A stretch of 64,000 bases of DNA, from assembly GCF_027594505.1 (NCBI RefSeq), contig NZ_CP115149.1, positions 1,403,126 to 1,467,125 of the forward strand, written 5' to 3'. This DNA comes from Tepidiforma flava (GTDB lineage: Bacteria; Chloroflexota; Dehalococcoidia; Tepidiformales; Tepidiformaceae). Shown one piece after another: positions 41,622 through 50,803 of the stretch (position 1 is the first letter of the stretch; every line of letters begins with the position of its first letter). The notes beneath the pieces are model-generated. The model was not told the DNA's origin. It was given only the letters and a program-made list of their open reading frames with translations, and ran no database searches. The translations under genes were made by a program, and so were the position numbers.

Positions 41622-42881
41622 ATGAACGAAACCTTGCGCTCGCGAACCCGCGTCGTCGTCACCGGCCTGGGCGCCATCACTCCCGCCGGCCAGACCGTCG
41701 AAGAATTTTGGCAGAACCTCGTCGCCGGCCGCTCCGGCATCGGCCACCTCACGATGGTCGACCCGGCCGGTTACCCCTGCAAGTTCGCGGGCGAAATCAA
41801 AGACTGGGACCCGACCCGCTACATCGAGCGAAAGGCCGCCCGCCGCATGGCCCGCTTCAGCCAGTTCATGGTCGCCGCCGCCGCGCAGGCCATCGACGAC
41901 GCCGGGCTCGACCTCGATGCCGAGGACCGCGACCGTCTCGCCGTCCTCATCGGCAACGGCGGCGGCGGCTACCCCGATATCCAGGAGGCCGCCCGCACCC
42001 TCTTCGAACGCGGCGGCATGCGCATCGACCCCCTCTACCTCGCCCGCTCCCTCGGCAACATGGCCGCTGCCCAGGTCTCGCTCCAGTTCGGCCTCCGCGG
42101 CTACAACGGCACCATCGTCACCGCCTGCGCCGCCGGCACGCAGGCCATCGGCGAAGCCGCCATGCTCATCCGCTCCGGCCGCGCCGAGGTCGTCGTCACC
42201 GGCGGCTGCGAAGCCGGCATCTCCGAACTCGGGCTCGCCGGCTTCTCCGTCATGCGCGCCCTCACCAGCTACGACGGCCCCCCCGAAGAGGCCAGCCGCC
42301 CCTTCGACGCCCTCCGCGACGGCTTCGTCCCCTGCGAGGGCGCCGGCGCCCTCATCCTCGAATCCGAAGCCCACGCCCGCGCCCGCGGCGCCCGCATCTA
42401 TGCCGAGATCGCCGGCTTCGGCTGCACCAACGATGCTTTCCACGTCGCCGCCCCGCCCGATGACGGCGAAGGCGCCGCCCGCGCCATGGCCGAAGCCCTC
42501 CGCGATGCCGGCCTCCAGCCCGGCGACATCGACTACATCAACGCCCACGCCACCAGCACGCCCCTCGGCGATACCGCCGAAACCCGCGCCATCAAGCGCG
42601 TCTTCGGCGAAGGCGCCTACCGCCTCGCCATCAGCGCCACCAAGTCCCTCATCGGCCACGGGCTCGGCGCCTCCGGCGGCATGGAAACCGTCGCCACCAT
42701 CAAGACGATCGAGACCGGCATCATCCACCCCACCATCAACCTCCACCACCCCGACCCCGACTGCGACCTCGACTACGTCCCGAACGTCGCGCGCGAGGCG
42801 CCCGTCCGCGCCGCGCTCAAGAACAGCTTCGGCTTCGGCGGCCAGAACAGCTCGCTCGCCATCGTCCGCTACGAGCCGTAG
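41622..42881 (+). CDS. fabF: Beta-ketoacyl-[acyl-carrier-protein] synthase II
   Basis: A 419-residue condensing enzyme. The active-site Cys is in VTACAAGTQAIGEA; the two His are in INAHATSTPLGD and LIGHGLGASG. Residues FGFGGQNSSL close the active site. It elongates acyl-ACP in fatty-acid synthesis. It stands alone, without fabG, acpP or fabD next to it. The start is leaderless. Confidence 0.93.
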   Translation: MNETLRSRTRVVVTGLGAITPAGQTVEEFWQNLVAGRSGIGHLTMVDPAGYPCKFAGEIKDWDPTRYIERKAARRMARFSQFMVAAAAQAIDDAGLDLDAEDRDRLAVLIGNGGGGYPDIQEAARTLFERGGMRIDPLYLARSLGNMAAAQVSLQFGLRGYNGTIVTACAAGTQAIGEAAMLIRSGRAEVVVTGGCEAGISELGLAGFSVMRALTSYDGPPEEASRPFDALRDGFVPCEGAGALILESEAHARARGARIYAEIAGFGCTNDAFHVAAPPDDGEGAARAMAEALRDAGLQPGDIDYINAHATSTPLGDTAETRAIKRVFGEGAYRLAISATKSLIGHGLGASGGMETVATIKTIETGIIHPTINLHHPDPDCDLDYVPNVAREAPVRAALKNSFGFGGQNSSLAIVRYEP

Positions 42882-42918
42882 GCCCCGTTCGAAACGCCGC
42901 GCGCCCGCCCAAGACGAA

Positions 42919-42946
42919 CGGCCCCGGGGGAGGCTCCCCGGGGCCG
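42919..42946. terminator. Bidirectional terminator between fabF and the EtfD-like gene
   Basis: Perfect 11-bp stem CGGCCCCGGGG (42919-42929) with CCCCGGGGCCG (42936-42946), loop of six, between convergent genes. Confidence 0.8.
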
Positions 42947-42975
42947 CGTGGCGCTTGCGAACCTGCCAGGCCGCC

Positions 42976-45225
42976 TCAGACGACGCCCGGCGGCACCTCG
43001 ACGTCGCCGTCGCGCAGCGGCCGGGCCGTCGGCCGGACGCTCACCTCCAGCAGCTCGGCGATGTCGAACGCCTTGATGGTGCGCTTCTCCTCGTCCGGCT
43101 GCACGGCCGGGATGCCGTCCTCGAACATCTGGATGCAGAACGGGCAGGCCGTCGCCACGATGCTCGCGCCCGTGTTCGCCGCCTCCGCCGCGCGGAGGTG
43201 GTTGACGCGCGTGCCTGCCTCTTCCTGCCACATGTTGCCGCCGCCGGCGCCGCAGCAGAGGCCCCGCTCCCGGGAGCGCGGCATCTCCACCAGCTTCGCG
43301 CCCGGGATCGCCTCGATGACCTGCCGCGGCGTGTCGTAGATGCCGTTCCCGCGGCCGAGGTAGCAGCTGTCGTGGACCGTGATGGTCGCGCCGTTGCCTT
43401 CCTTCGGCTTCAGGTCGCCCTTCGCCAGCAGGAACTGGAGGAAGTCGGCGTGGTGGGTCACTTCCCACTTCCCGCCGAAGTCCGGGTACTCGTTCCGGAA
43501 CGTGTTGAAGCAGTGCGGGCAGCTCGTGATCACCCGCTTCACGCCCATCTCGTTCAGCGCATCCGCGTTCGCCTGCGCCATCGTCGCGAAGAGGAACTCG
43601 TTGCCAAGGCGCCGCGCCGGGTCGCCGTTGCAGGTCTCCGCCTGCCCCAGCACCCCGAAGCTCACGCCCGCTTCGAGCAGCAGCTTCGTCACCGCCTGCG
43701 TGATCGGGATGTTCCGCTCCACCAGGGCGCCCGAGCAGCCGACCCAGTAGAGGTAATCCTGCGAGCCGTCGTAGACCGGCACGTCGATGCCCTGCGCCCG
43801 CAGCTGCTCAATCCACGTCTCGCGCGTCAGCTGGGTGCCGCGCCACGGGTGGCCGCGCTGCTCGAGATTCTGGAGCGCCGCCTGCGCCGTCGCCGGCACC
43901 CGCGCCTGCTCCATCACGAGATAGCGCCGCATCTCCACGATCGGCGGCACGTGCTCCACCAGCACCGGGCACTCCTGCATGCAGGCGCCGCACGTGCGGC
44001 AGGCCCAGAGCGTCTCATCCTTGATGTAGCCGCCCACCAGCGGCTCCAGCTCCTCCTCCGGGTTCTTCCCTTTGATGATGAGCGGGCCCGCGTGGTTCAT
44101 GTAGGTTTTGATGTCCTGGATGAGCGCCATCGGCGAGAGCGGCTGCCCCGCCGTGTACGCCGGGCACACCTCGGTGCAGCGGCCGCAGCGGACGCACGTG
44201 TCAGCGTCGAACAGTGTCTTCCATGTGAAATCCTGCAGCCGGCCCGCGCCCAGGCCCGCGCCTTCCTCGATGAGCTTCTCGATGTCGCCCATCGGCTCCA
44301 GGTAGAGCGGCGTCGTCGGCCGCTTGAAGAACGCGTTCACCGGCGCCAGCGCGATGTGCCGGAACTTCGTCAGCGCCATCAGCGTCAGCAGCGCGAAGGC
44401 CGCCACCACGTGGAACCACCACCAGCCGACGTGGAAGTTCAGCAGCGTATCCGGGGAAACGCCGCCCAGCAGCTTCGCCACCACGTAGCCCGCCGGCGAC
44501 CACTTCGACCACGACTCGTTCCCCGCCGGGATCTCGTCGCCGCCGATGCGCAGCCCCTCGACGATGATGCCGCTGAACAGCACCACGCCGAGCAGACCGA
44601 CGATGATGGCGTCCTCCGTGCCGCGCCGGTCCCAGTTCAGCTTCGCCGGCGGCGAGATGTACCGCCGGTACACCGCCATCCCGATGCCGATGAGCCCGAT
44701 GACGCCGAACACGTCGCCGACGAGCGAGTAGACGAGGTACGTCCCGCCCGTCAGGAAGAGGTGCTCCTTGTCCATCCCGAGGATGATCGGCGCGTAGTCA
44801 TCGATCGCCAGCAGGATGGTCACGATCGTCAGCACGACGAAGCTCGAGTAGATGAAGCCGTGCATGACGCCCGCGTACCGGTCGTTCTTCACCCGGCTCG
44901 TGCCGGCGCCGAGCGTCAGCATGTTCGTGATGCGGCCGCTCAGGCTCTGGTTCACCCGGTGCGGCTTGCCGAGCCGCCAGACCCGCATCCGCTGCAGGAG
45001 CGCGCCGAAGATCACCGCCATCGAGACGGTGAACACGAAATACATCAGCCACGGCGTCTTGATGTTGAAGAACACCTCGCGCGAGGCGTCCGTCGTCCGG
45101 GCCGTCTCGATCGCCGAGATCGCCGCGAGGATTGCCATCGGGACGACGATGCCGCCCCAACTCCCGCGCAGCCGCGTGCCCTTCCGGCCTGCTCCCCCAC
45201 TGCCGGTCATCGAACTGTTCGTCAT
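42976..45225 (-). CDS. EtfD-like membrane iron-sulfur oxidoreductase (HdrDE/NarI-type fusion)
   Basis: A 749-residue protein. Residues about 25-330 hold membrane helices with a NarI-like haem b region (the HGFIYSS and FHVGWWWFHVVAAFA segments supply His). Two 4Fe-4S motifs follow, CVRCGRCTEVCP and CRTCGACMQECP, then two CCG domains (the GCSGALVER/SCPHC and CCGAGGGNM segments). This matches the mycobacterial EtfD type, which takes electrons from electron-transferring flavoprotein during beta-oxidation and passes them to menaquinone. The adjacent acyl-CoA synthetase and the window's enoyl-CoA hydratase fit a fatty-acid role. Confidence 0.88.
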   Translation of the reverse strand: MTNSSMTGSGGAGRKGTRLRGSWGGIVVPMAILAAISAIETARTTDASREVFFNIKTPWLMYFVFTVSMAVIFGALLQRMRVWRLGKPHRVNQSLSGRITNMLTLGAGTSRVKNDRYAGVMHGFIYSSFVVLTIVTILLAIDDYAPIILGMDKEHLFLTGGTYLVYSLVGDVFGVIGLIGIGMAVYRRYISPPAKLNWDRRGTEDAIIVGLLGVVLFSGIIVEGLRIGGDEIPAGNESWSKWSPAGYVVAKLLGGVSPDTLLNFHVGWWWFHVVAAFALLTLMALTKFRHIALAPVNAFFKRPTTPLYLEPMGDIEKLIEEGAGLGAGRLQDFTWKTLFDADTCVRCGRCTEVCPAYTAGQPLSPMALIQDIKTYMNHAGPLIIKGKNPEEELEPLVGGYIKDETLWACRTCGACMQECPVLVEHVPPIVEMRRYLVMEQARVPATAQAALQNLEQRGHPWRGTQLTRETWIEQLRAQGIDVPVYDGSQDYLYWVGCSGALVERNIPITQAVTKLLLEAGVSFGVLGQAETCNGDPARRLGNEFLFATMAQANADALNEMGVKRVITSCPHCFNTFRNEYPDFGGKWEVTHHADFLQFLLAKGDLKPKEGNGATITVHDSCYLGRGNGIYDTPRQVIEAIPGAKLVEMPRSRERGLCCGAGGGNMWQEEAGTRVNHLRAAEAANTGASIVATACPFCIQMFEDGIPAVQPDEEKRTIKAFDIAELLEVSVRPTARPLRDGDVEVPPGVV

Positions 45226-45383
45226 ACCACGCGTTCCCGTACCAGGTTTCGAAGGTGCGCGCCGGCGGTGCCCCGGCCCGCACAGTGTAGCCGCATCCTA
45301 CCCGAGCCACCCCTTCGGCGCGAACTCCATTCGCTGCCGCGACAGGTGACCCGGCCGACACCGGTGCTCCGCGCGCGAACGAA

Positions 45384-45409
45384 GCGCCCCGGCCGGCCGG
45401 CCGGGGCGC
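45384..45409 (-). terminator. Perfect palindrome downstream of the acyl-CoA synthetase
   Basis: A 26-bp palindrome, GCGCCCCGGCCGG (45384-45396) with its exact complement to 45409. It lies 29 bp after the acyl-CoA synthetase stop and about 160 bp before the EtfD-like gene start. Confidence 0.7.
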
Positions 45410-45437
45410 GCATCGTCGTCGCCAGCGGCGGCGCGGC

Positions 45438-47027
45438 CTACGCCTTGCCCGCCGGGATGTCGTTCGTCGGCGTCCCGTAGAGCTTCCGCAGGTCCGTCTT
45501 CAGCACCTTCCCCATCACGTTCCGCGGCAGCTCATCCACGACCGCCACGTACTGCGGGGCCTTGAACGAGGCGAGGCGCGACTTCGCGTACGCCGTGATC
45601 TCCTCCGGCGTGATCGTCGCGCCCGGCTTCAGCACCACGATCGCCTTCACCACCTCGCCCCATTCCACGTCCGGCACGCCGATGACGGCCGCCTCATCGA
45701 TGGCCGGGTGCTCCTCCAGCACGTTTTCGATTTCGCCGGGCGAGATGTTCTCGCCGCCCCGGATGATCAGGTCCTTCTTCCGGCCGGTGATGTAGAGGTA
45801 GCCGCCCTCGTCCAGCTTGCCCACGTCGCCCGTGTGCAGCCAGCCGTCGATGATCGCCGCGCTGGTGGCGTCCTCCTGCTTGTAATAGCCCTTCATCACG
45901 CGGTCCGAGCGGACGCAGATTTCGCCCTCTTCGCCCGGCGGCAGCGGCCGGTTCCGCTCGTCCATGATCGCCAGCTCCACGTCCGGCATCGGCTTGCCCA
46001 CCGAGCGGAGCCGCTGCTCCTTGATCTCCGTATCCGTGCTCAGGTCGTGGTCCTCCGGCCCGAGGAACGTCAGCGTCGCCGTCGATTCCGTCTGCCCGTA
46101 GGCGTTGATCAGGCCGATGCCCTTTGGCGGGAAGATGTCGCACGCCTTCCGCACGACTTCATACGGCATCGGCGCCGCGCCGTAGGTGATCTGCTTCAGC
46201 GAGGAGATGTCGTACGTGTCGAAGTCCGGCACCTCCATGATCCGCTTCAGCATCGTCGGCACAACGAAGGCATGCGTAATCCGCTCCTGCTGCACCGCCT
46301 GCAGCCACAGCTCCGGCTGGAACTGCGGCAGGATCACCAGCGTCCGCCCCATCCAGACGCCCAGCATCATCGCCGTCGCGCCCGCCACGTGGAAGAACGG
46401 CGCCGAGACCAGCAGCTTCTCGTGCGTCTCCGGGTCCGCCGGCGGCTGGTTCGTCACGTACGCCGTCATATCGAGGAACGTGAGCTGCACGCCCTTCGGC
46501 TGCGCCGTCGTCCCCGACGTGAAGATGATGATCGTCGCGTCCTTGTCGTCGACCTCCGTCCAGACCTCGTCCTCCGCCCCGCTCTCCAGCAGCTCCTCGT
46601 AGCGCAGGTAGCCGTCCGCTGCCCCGCCGAGGCTCACGTAGTGCTGGACCGTCGTCAGCGTCGGCCGGATCCGCTCCACCAGGTCCCGGTAGCGGTCGGA
46701 GACGAGCAGCAGCTTCGTCTCGCTCACGTTCACCATGTAGGTGAGCTCTTCATCCTTCGCCCGGTAGTTCAGCGGCACGAAGGTCGCGCCCACCATCGCC
46801 GTCGCGTAGTAGCTGATGACGAAGTCCGCGCTGTTCACCGCCATGATGGCGACGTGGTCGCCCTTCTCCACCCCGAGGCCCTGGAACGCGTTCGCCAGCT
46901 TGCACACCTGCCGGTACATCTCGGCGTAGGTGAGCCGCTTGCCGCCCCCGTTCCCATCGAAATCCACCAGCGCCTCGCGGTCCGGGACGACCGACGACGT
47001 GATCTGCAGGAACTCGATCGTGTTCAT
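45438..47027 (-). CDS. Acyl-CoA synthetase (AMP-forming)
   Basis: A 529-residue ANL-superfamily enzyme. The P-loop is TIIIFTSGTTAQPKGVQLT, the second motif is NAYGQTES, and the hinge/third motif is LHTGDVGKLDEGGYLYITGRKKD. The C-terminal catalytic Lys is in RNVMGKVLKTDLR. It activates a carboxylic acid, probably a fatty or aromatic acid, with ATP and CoA. It is upstream of the EtfD-like gene on the same strand, but a terminator-like palindrome separates them. Confidence 0.92.
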   Translation of the reverse strand: MNTIEFLQITSSVVPDREALVDFDGNGGGKRLTYAEMYRQVCKLANAFQGLGVEKGDHVAIMAVNSADFVISYYATAMVGATFVPLNYRAKDEELTYMVNVSETKLLLVSDRYRDLVERIRPTLTTVQHYVSLGGAADGYLRYEELLESGAEDEVWTEVDDKDATIIIFTSGTTAQPKGVQLTFLDMTAYVTNQPPADPETHEKLLVSAPFFHVAGATAMMLGVWMGRTLVILPQFQPELWLQAVQQERITHAFVVPTMLKRIMEVPDFDTYDISSLKQITYGAAPMPYEVVRKACDIFPPKGIGLINAYGQTESTATLTFLGPEDHDLSTDTEIKEQRLRSVGKPMPDVELAIMDERNRPLPPGEEGEICVRSDRVMKGYYKQEDATSAAIIDGWLHTGDVGKLDEGGYLYITGRKKDLIIRGGENISPGEIENVLEEHPAIDEAAVIGVPDVEWGEVVKAIVVLKPGATITPEEITAYAKSRLASFKAPQYVAVVDELPRNVMGKVLKTDLRKLYGTPTNDIPAGKA

Positions 47028-47132
47028 TCAGACTCCATGGAAAAAACGTAGGGACACCCTTGTGGCCGCCGATTCTACCGGAACCTGCCACCCCGGGCGA
47101 ACCGCGCGGTAAGCCGCCCCCTCCAGCGGCCC

Positions 47133-47161
47133 TCGACGGCCCCGCGCCCGGGGCGCACAAT
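47133..47161 (+). promoter_or_regulatory. Leaderless promoter of the DNA ligase
   Basis: TCGACG (47133-47138), 17-bp spacer, CACAAT (47156-47161), then seven bases to the ATG. It is almost the same as at the glycosyltransferase, purQ and phosphotriesterase-like genes. Confidence 0.65.
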
Positions 47162-47168
47162 CCGGCCC

Positions 47169-48212
47169 ATGCTCCCGCCCGGCCCCATCGACCCGATGCT
47201 CGCGAAGGCCGCCCTGGAGATCCCCGCCGGGCCCGGCTGGCTCTTCGAGCCGAAGTGGGACGGCTTCCGCTGCATCCTCTTTCACGACGGCGCCGCCCTC
47301 TCCCTCCAGTCGCGCGACCGGAAGCCGCTGAACCGCTACTTCCCCGAACTCGTCGACGGCCTCGGCCGCGTCCTCCCCGGCCCCGCCGTCCTCGATGGCG
47401 AAATCGTCATCATGACCCCGCGCGGCCTCGATTTCGATGCCCTCCAGCAGCGCATCCACCCCGCCGCCTCCCGCATCGCCCGCCTCGCTGCCGAGACGCC
47501 GGCCGCCTTCGTCGCCTTCGACCTGCTCGCCGAGGGCAGCGATTCCCTCATCGCCGCGCCGTTCGCCGCGCGCAGGGAGCGGCTCGAGCGGCTCCTCGGC
47601 CGGGCCCGGCCCCCGGCGTACCTCACCCCGGCCACCCGCGACCCCGCCGTCGCCCGCGACTGGTTCGAGCGGTTCGAAGGCGCCGGCTTCGACGGCGTCA
47701 TCGCCAAGCCCCTCGATGCCCCCTACCAGCCCGGCAAGCGCGCCATGCTGAAAATCAAGCACCTCCGCACCGCCGAGTGCGTCGTCGGCGGCTTCCGCTG
47801 GAACCGCGGCGAAGAAGGCCGCTCCGTCGGCTCGCTCCTGCTCGGCCTCTACGACGACGACGGCATCCTCCACTTCGTCGGCCACACCTCCAGCTTCTCT
47901 GCCTCCCAGCGGCGCGACCTCGCCGGCTTCCTCGCGCCTTACCGCACGGACGACCCCGCCGAGGGCTTCGGCAAGGGCCGCACCCCCGGCGCCGAGAGCC
48001 GCTGGACCGCCGGCAAAGACCTCGCCTGGGAGCGGCTCCGCCCCGCCCTCGTCTGCGAAGTCACCTTCGACCACATGCAGGGGCCGCGTTTCCGCCACGC
48101 CGCAACCTTCCAGCGCTGGCGGCCCGACCGCGAGCCCCGCTCGTGCACCTTCGGCCAGCTCGAGGCCCCCGTCCCCGCCGAGCTCCGCGCCGTCTTCGAC
48201 GCCCGCGCTTGA
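47169..48212 (+). CDS. ATP-dependent DNA ligase, LigC/LigD-ligase type
   Basis: A 347-residue stand-alone ligase. The adenylation motif is EPKWDGFRC with the nucleophile Lys at 29. Motif III is VLDGEIVIM, motif IV is FDGVIAKP, and motif V is MLKIKHLR; the OB-fold follows. Two ligase activities are known in this family: NHEJ ligation with Ku, and a base-excision-type role. A LigD-type polymerase is encoded 940 bp downstream. No ku gene is in the window. Confidence 0.92.
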   Translation: MLPPGPIDPMLAKAALEIPAGPGWLFEPKWDGFRCILFHDGAALSLQSRDRKPLNRYFPELVDGLGRVLPGPAVLDGEIVIMTPRGLDFDALQQRIHPAASRIARLAAETPAAFVAFDLLAEGSDSLIAAPFAARRERLERLLGRARPPAYLTPATRDPAVARDWFERFEGAGFDGVIAKPLDAPYQPGKRAMLKIKHLRTAECVVGGFRWNRGEEGRSVGSLLLGLYDDDGILHFVGHTSSFSASQRRDLAGFLAPYRTDDPAEGFGKGRTPGAESRWTAGKDLAWERLRPALVCEVTFDHMQGPRFRHAATFQRWRPDREPRSCTFGQLEAPVPAELRAVFDARA

Positions 48213-48237
48213 CACGCCCCGCCACGCGCTTCACCAT
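48209..48237 (+). promoter_or_regulatory. Promoter candidate upstream of the FMN-binding protein
   Basis: TTGACA (48209-48214), overlapping the ligase stop codon, 17-bp spacer, CACCAT (48232-48237). Expected start about 48244, leader about 40 bases. Confidence 0.5.
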
Positions 48238-48283
48238 CCCGGCCAGCATCTTGGCCGCATGGCCAACCTGCGTGAGGCCGCCC

Positions 48284-48829
48284 ATGTCTGCCGACCCCGG
48301 AACCGGCGCCGCCCGCCCCGCATGGTGGAGCCGCCAGTACATCGAACCCTTCACCCTCGACGACGACGAGCTCTGGCGCATCGTCCGCGAATCCACCCGC
48401 GCCGCCGTCGCCTGGGTCACGAAGTCCGGCGAGCCCGTCGTCGCCCAGATGTCGTACTGCTGGTACGACGGCCACATCTGGCTGACCTCCACCCCGAACC
48501 GCGACAAGTACCGCGCCCTGAAGCGCAACCCGGCCATCTCCCTCTCCATCCACGACCCCGCCGACTGGTTCAAGCAGGTCACCATCCGCGGCCGCGTCGC
48601 CTTCTTCCACGACCGCGAATCCGTCCGCCGCTTCATCCGCGAGCTGATCACCGCCGGCGGCCGCCGCGCCGTCGCCCCCGAGGTCTACGAGCGCGAATTC
48701 GCCCGCTTCGACAGCCCCGAGCGCGCCGTCCTGCGCGTCGATATCGAGCGCATCCGCAGCTACGACGGCCGCAAGATGTGGCAGACCGAAGCCGAGGGCC
48801 TCGACCCGTGGAGCGAAGCCAGCCCGTAG
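48284..48829 (+). CDS. Pyridoxamine 5'-phosphate oxidase-fold (PPOX) flavin/F420-binding protein
   Basis: A 181-residue split-barrel protein. The core strand AAVAWVTKSGEPVVAQMSYCWYDGHIWLTSTPNRDKY is typical of PPOX-class proteins, with the sequence LKRNPAISLSIHD following. These bind FMN or F420 and reduce small molecules or haem-like substrates; the substrate is unknown. The ATG follows a GGCCGCCC gap; an earlier frame is unlikely. Confidence 0.82.
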   Translation: MSADPGTGAARPAWWSRQYIEPFTLDDDELWRIVRESTRAAVAWVTKSGEPVVAQMSYCWYDGHIWLTSTPNRDKYRALKRNPAISLSIHDPADWFKQVTIRGRVAFFHDRESVRRFIRELITAGGRRAVAPEVYEREFARFDSPERAVLRVDIERIRSYDGRKMWQTEAEGLDPWSEASP

Positions 48830-48864
48830 CTGCCCGCCGCCCCGCGCGGTAGCATGCGCCCGCG

Positions 48865-49134
48865 ATGCTCCACGTCCTCAGCTACGACTACGTCCCCGAT
48901 ATCCTCGAGCGGCGCGAACCGTTCCGGCCGGCCCACCTCGCGCTCATCCGCGAATACTTCGAAGCCGGCCGCCTGCGCCTCGCCGGGGCGATCGGCGAAC
49001 CCGTCCGCGGCGCCCTGATCGTCTTCAGCGACCCGGACGCCGCCGCCGACTTCGTCCTGCGCGACCCCTACGTCCTCAACGGCCTCGTCACCGCCCACCG
49101 CATCGAGCCCTGGCACGTCGTCATCGGCGCCTAG
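48865..49134 (+). CDS. YciI-like protein
   Basis: An 89-residue protein of the YciI/dimeric alpha-beta barrel type. It starts MLHVLSYDYVPDILERREPF, has HLALIREYFEAGRLRLAG, and ends with VLNGLVTAHRIEPWHV. A His in RPAHLALI matches the conserved family position. The function is unknown. Confidence 0.8.
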   Translation: MLHVLSYDYVPDILERREPFRPAHLALIREYFEAGRLRLAGAIGEPVRGALIVFSDPDAAADFVLRDPYVLNGLVTAHRIEPWHVVIGA

Positions 49135-49154
49135 CCGCCGCCCCCGCTCCCCGC

Positions 49155-50168
49155 TCACCGGTCCCCCTCCTTGCGCGCCCGCGAGGGCTGCACCCGCTTC
49201 GGTTCGCCCGGCGCCTTCGGGAAGTGCGGCGGATACGGCGCATCGCCCAGCCCCGCCCGCTCCTGCTCCCGCGAGAGCGCCAGCAGCGGCTCCAGCGAAT
49301 ACGCCCGCGCATCGAGCCCCGCCATCGCGTCCCCCCGCGCCGCGAACCGCGCCGGCACCGTCGCCACCGTGTACTCGGCCAGCTCCGCGCCCGGCAGCTC
49401 CTCCCACGTCAGCGGCATCGAAACCTGCGCGTTCGGCGTCGGCCGCACCGAATACGCCGACGCCACCGTCCGGTCGCGCGCGTTCTGGTTGTAATCGATG
49501 AACACCCCGTGCCGCTCCTCCTTCCACCAGGCCGTCGTCACCAGCCCCGGCGCCCGCCGCTCCGCCTCCCGGCCGAGCGCCAGCGCCGCGCGCCGCACCG
49601 CCGTGAACTCCCACCGCGGAAGGATGCGCACGTAGATGTGGATGCCCCGGCTCCCCGACGTCTTCGGGTAGCCCTCCAGCCCGTACTCGCGGAGCAGCTC
49701 GCCCACCAGCAGGGCCGCCTCCTTCACCTGCCCGAACCCCGCCTCGGGCGTCGGGTCGAGGTCGAACCGCAGCTCGTCCGGGTGCTCCACATCGTCGGCG
49801 CGCACCGGCCACGGGTTCAGGTCGATGCAGCCGAGGTTCACCGCCCAGGCGATCCCGGCCAGGCTGTCGATGACCGGCAGGTTCGCCGACCGCCCGCTCG
49901 GGAACGTGACCTTCGCCGTCCGCACGTACGGGGGCAGCTTCGGCGGCGCCCGCTTCTGGAAGAACGGCGGCGCCCCGGCGCCGTCCACGAACCGCTTCAG
50001 CACCATCGGCCGGTTCGCCACCCCCCGCAGCGCCCCCTCGCCCACGGCCAGGTAGTACCGCACCAGCTCCAGCTTCGTCAGCCCAATCGCCGGGAAGTAC
50101 ACCTTGCCCGGGTTCGTCACCGGCACCGCGATGCCGCCTGCGTCCACGATTGCCGTCTCCCCGGCCAT
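49155..50168 (-). CDS. LigD-type polymerase/primase domain protein
   Basis: A 337-residue archaeo-eukaryotic primase-fold enzyme matching the polymerase domain of LigD. It begins IVDAGGIAVPVTNPGKVYF, has PVIDSLAGIAWAVNLGCIDL, the metal-binding DxD in RFDLDPTPEAGF, and the SGSRGIHIYV loop. In NHEJ it fills in or adds ribonucleotides at ends held by Ku. Here it is separate from the ligase, on the opposite strand. The start is leaderless: TATACT, six bases, ATG on the minus strand. Confidence 0.93.
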   Translation of the reverse strand: MAGETAIVDAGGIAVPVTNPGKVYFPAIGLTKLELVRYYLAVGEGALRGVANRPMVLKRFVDGAGAPPFFQKRAPPKLPPYVRTAKVTFPSGRSANLPVIDSLAGIAWAVNLGCIDLNPWPVRADDVEHPDELRFDLDPTPEAGFGQVKEAALLVGELLREYGLEGYPKTSGSRGIHIYVRILPRWEFTAVRRAALALGREAERRAPGLVTTAWWKEERHGVFIDYNQNARDRTVASAYSVRPTPNAQVSMPLTWEELPGAELAEYTVATVPARFAARGDAMAGLDARAYSLEPLLALSREQERAGLGDAPYPPHFPKAPGEPKRVQPSRARKEGDR

Positions 50169-50174
50169 GCCGGC

Positions 50175-50219
50175 AGTATACGTTCCGCACAGTTGACGGC
50201 AAAAAACTGTTGCTATACT
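50175..50219. promoter_or_regulatory. Divergent promoters between the polymerase and VOC genes
   Basis: Minus strand: TTGCCG, 16 bp, TATACT (50180-50175), six bases to the polymerase ATG. Plus strand: TTGACG (50193-50198), 15 bp, TATACT (50214-50219), then a leader of about 25 bases with AGGAG before the VOC ATG. Confidence 0.55.
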
Positions 50220-50249
50220 TTCCCTCCATCGCCATTTCAGGAGCCGCCG

Positions 50250-50750
50250 ATGGGCGTTCGCTTCATCCCCCACCTCTGGCTCGAATCCGGCGCCGAGGAG
50301 GCGGCTGCCTTCTACACCGGCATCTTCCCCAACTCCCGCATCACCTCCGTCACCCGCTACCCGGGCGTCGGCCGGGAGGTCCACGGCCAGGAGCCCGGCA
50401 CCGTCCTCACCGTGACCATGGAGCTCGACGGCAACCCTGTCATGCTCCTCAACGGCGGCCCCGGCTTCCGCCTCGACAACGCCTTCTCCTTCCTCCTCGA
50501 ATTCGAGACCCAGGAGGAGATCGACCGGTACTGGAACGCCCTCCTCGAAGGCGGCCAGGCCCAGGCCTGCGGCTGGCTGACCGATCGCTTCGGCGTCACC
50601 TGGCAGATCGCCTGCCCCATGGACCACTGGCTCACCCATCCCGACCCGGCCGTCCGCGAGCGCGTCTTCGGCGCCGTCCTCGGCATGGTCAAGATCGACA
50701 TCGCTGCTCTCGAAGCCGCCGCCCGCGGGCAGGTTTCGCCCGCGGCCTGA
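50250..50750 (+). CDS. VOC-superfamily PhnB-type protein
   Basis: A 166-residue VOC/glyoxalase-fold protein of the PhnB/3-demethylubiquinone-methyltransferase-like group. Typical pieces are AEEAAAFYTGIFPNSRI, MLLNGGPGF, EIDRYWNALLEGG and FGVTWQIA. The function is unknown. It starts with AGGAG upstream. Confidence 0.85.
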   Translation: MGVRFIPHLWLESGAEEAAAFYTGIFPNSRITSVTRYPGVGREVHGQEPGTVLTVTMELDGNPVMLLNGGPGFRLDNAFSFLLEFETQEEIDRYWNALLEGGQAQACGWLTDRFGVTWQIACPMDHWLTHPDPAVRERVFGAVLGMVKIDIAALEAAARGQVSPAA

Positions 50751-50803
50751 GCCTCACCGCGTACACTGCGCTGCGCCCCGGCCGGGGCAGGAAGGAGAAC
50801 CAC

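Noticed and set aside
41427-42749. N-terminal extension of the kinase frame across fabF
   Set aside because: It is antisense to fabF and Gly/Asp-rich; the ATG at 41426 starts the recognisable protein.
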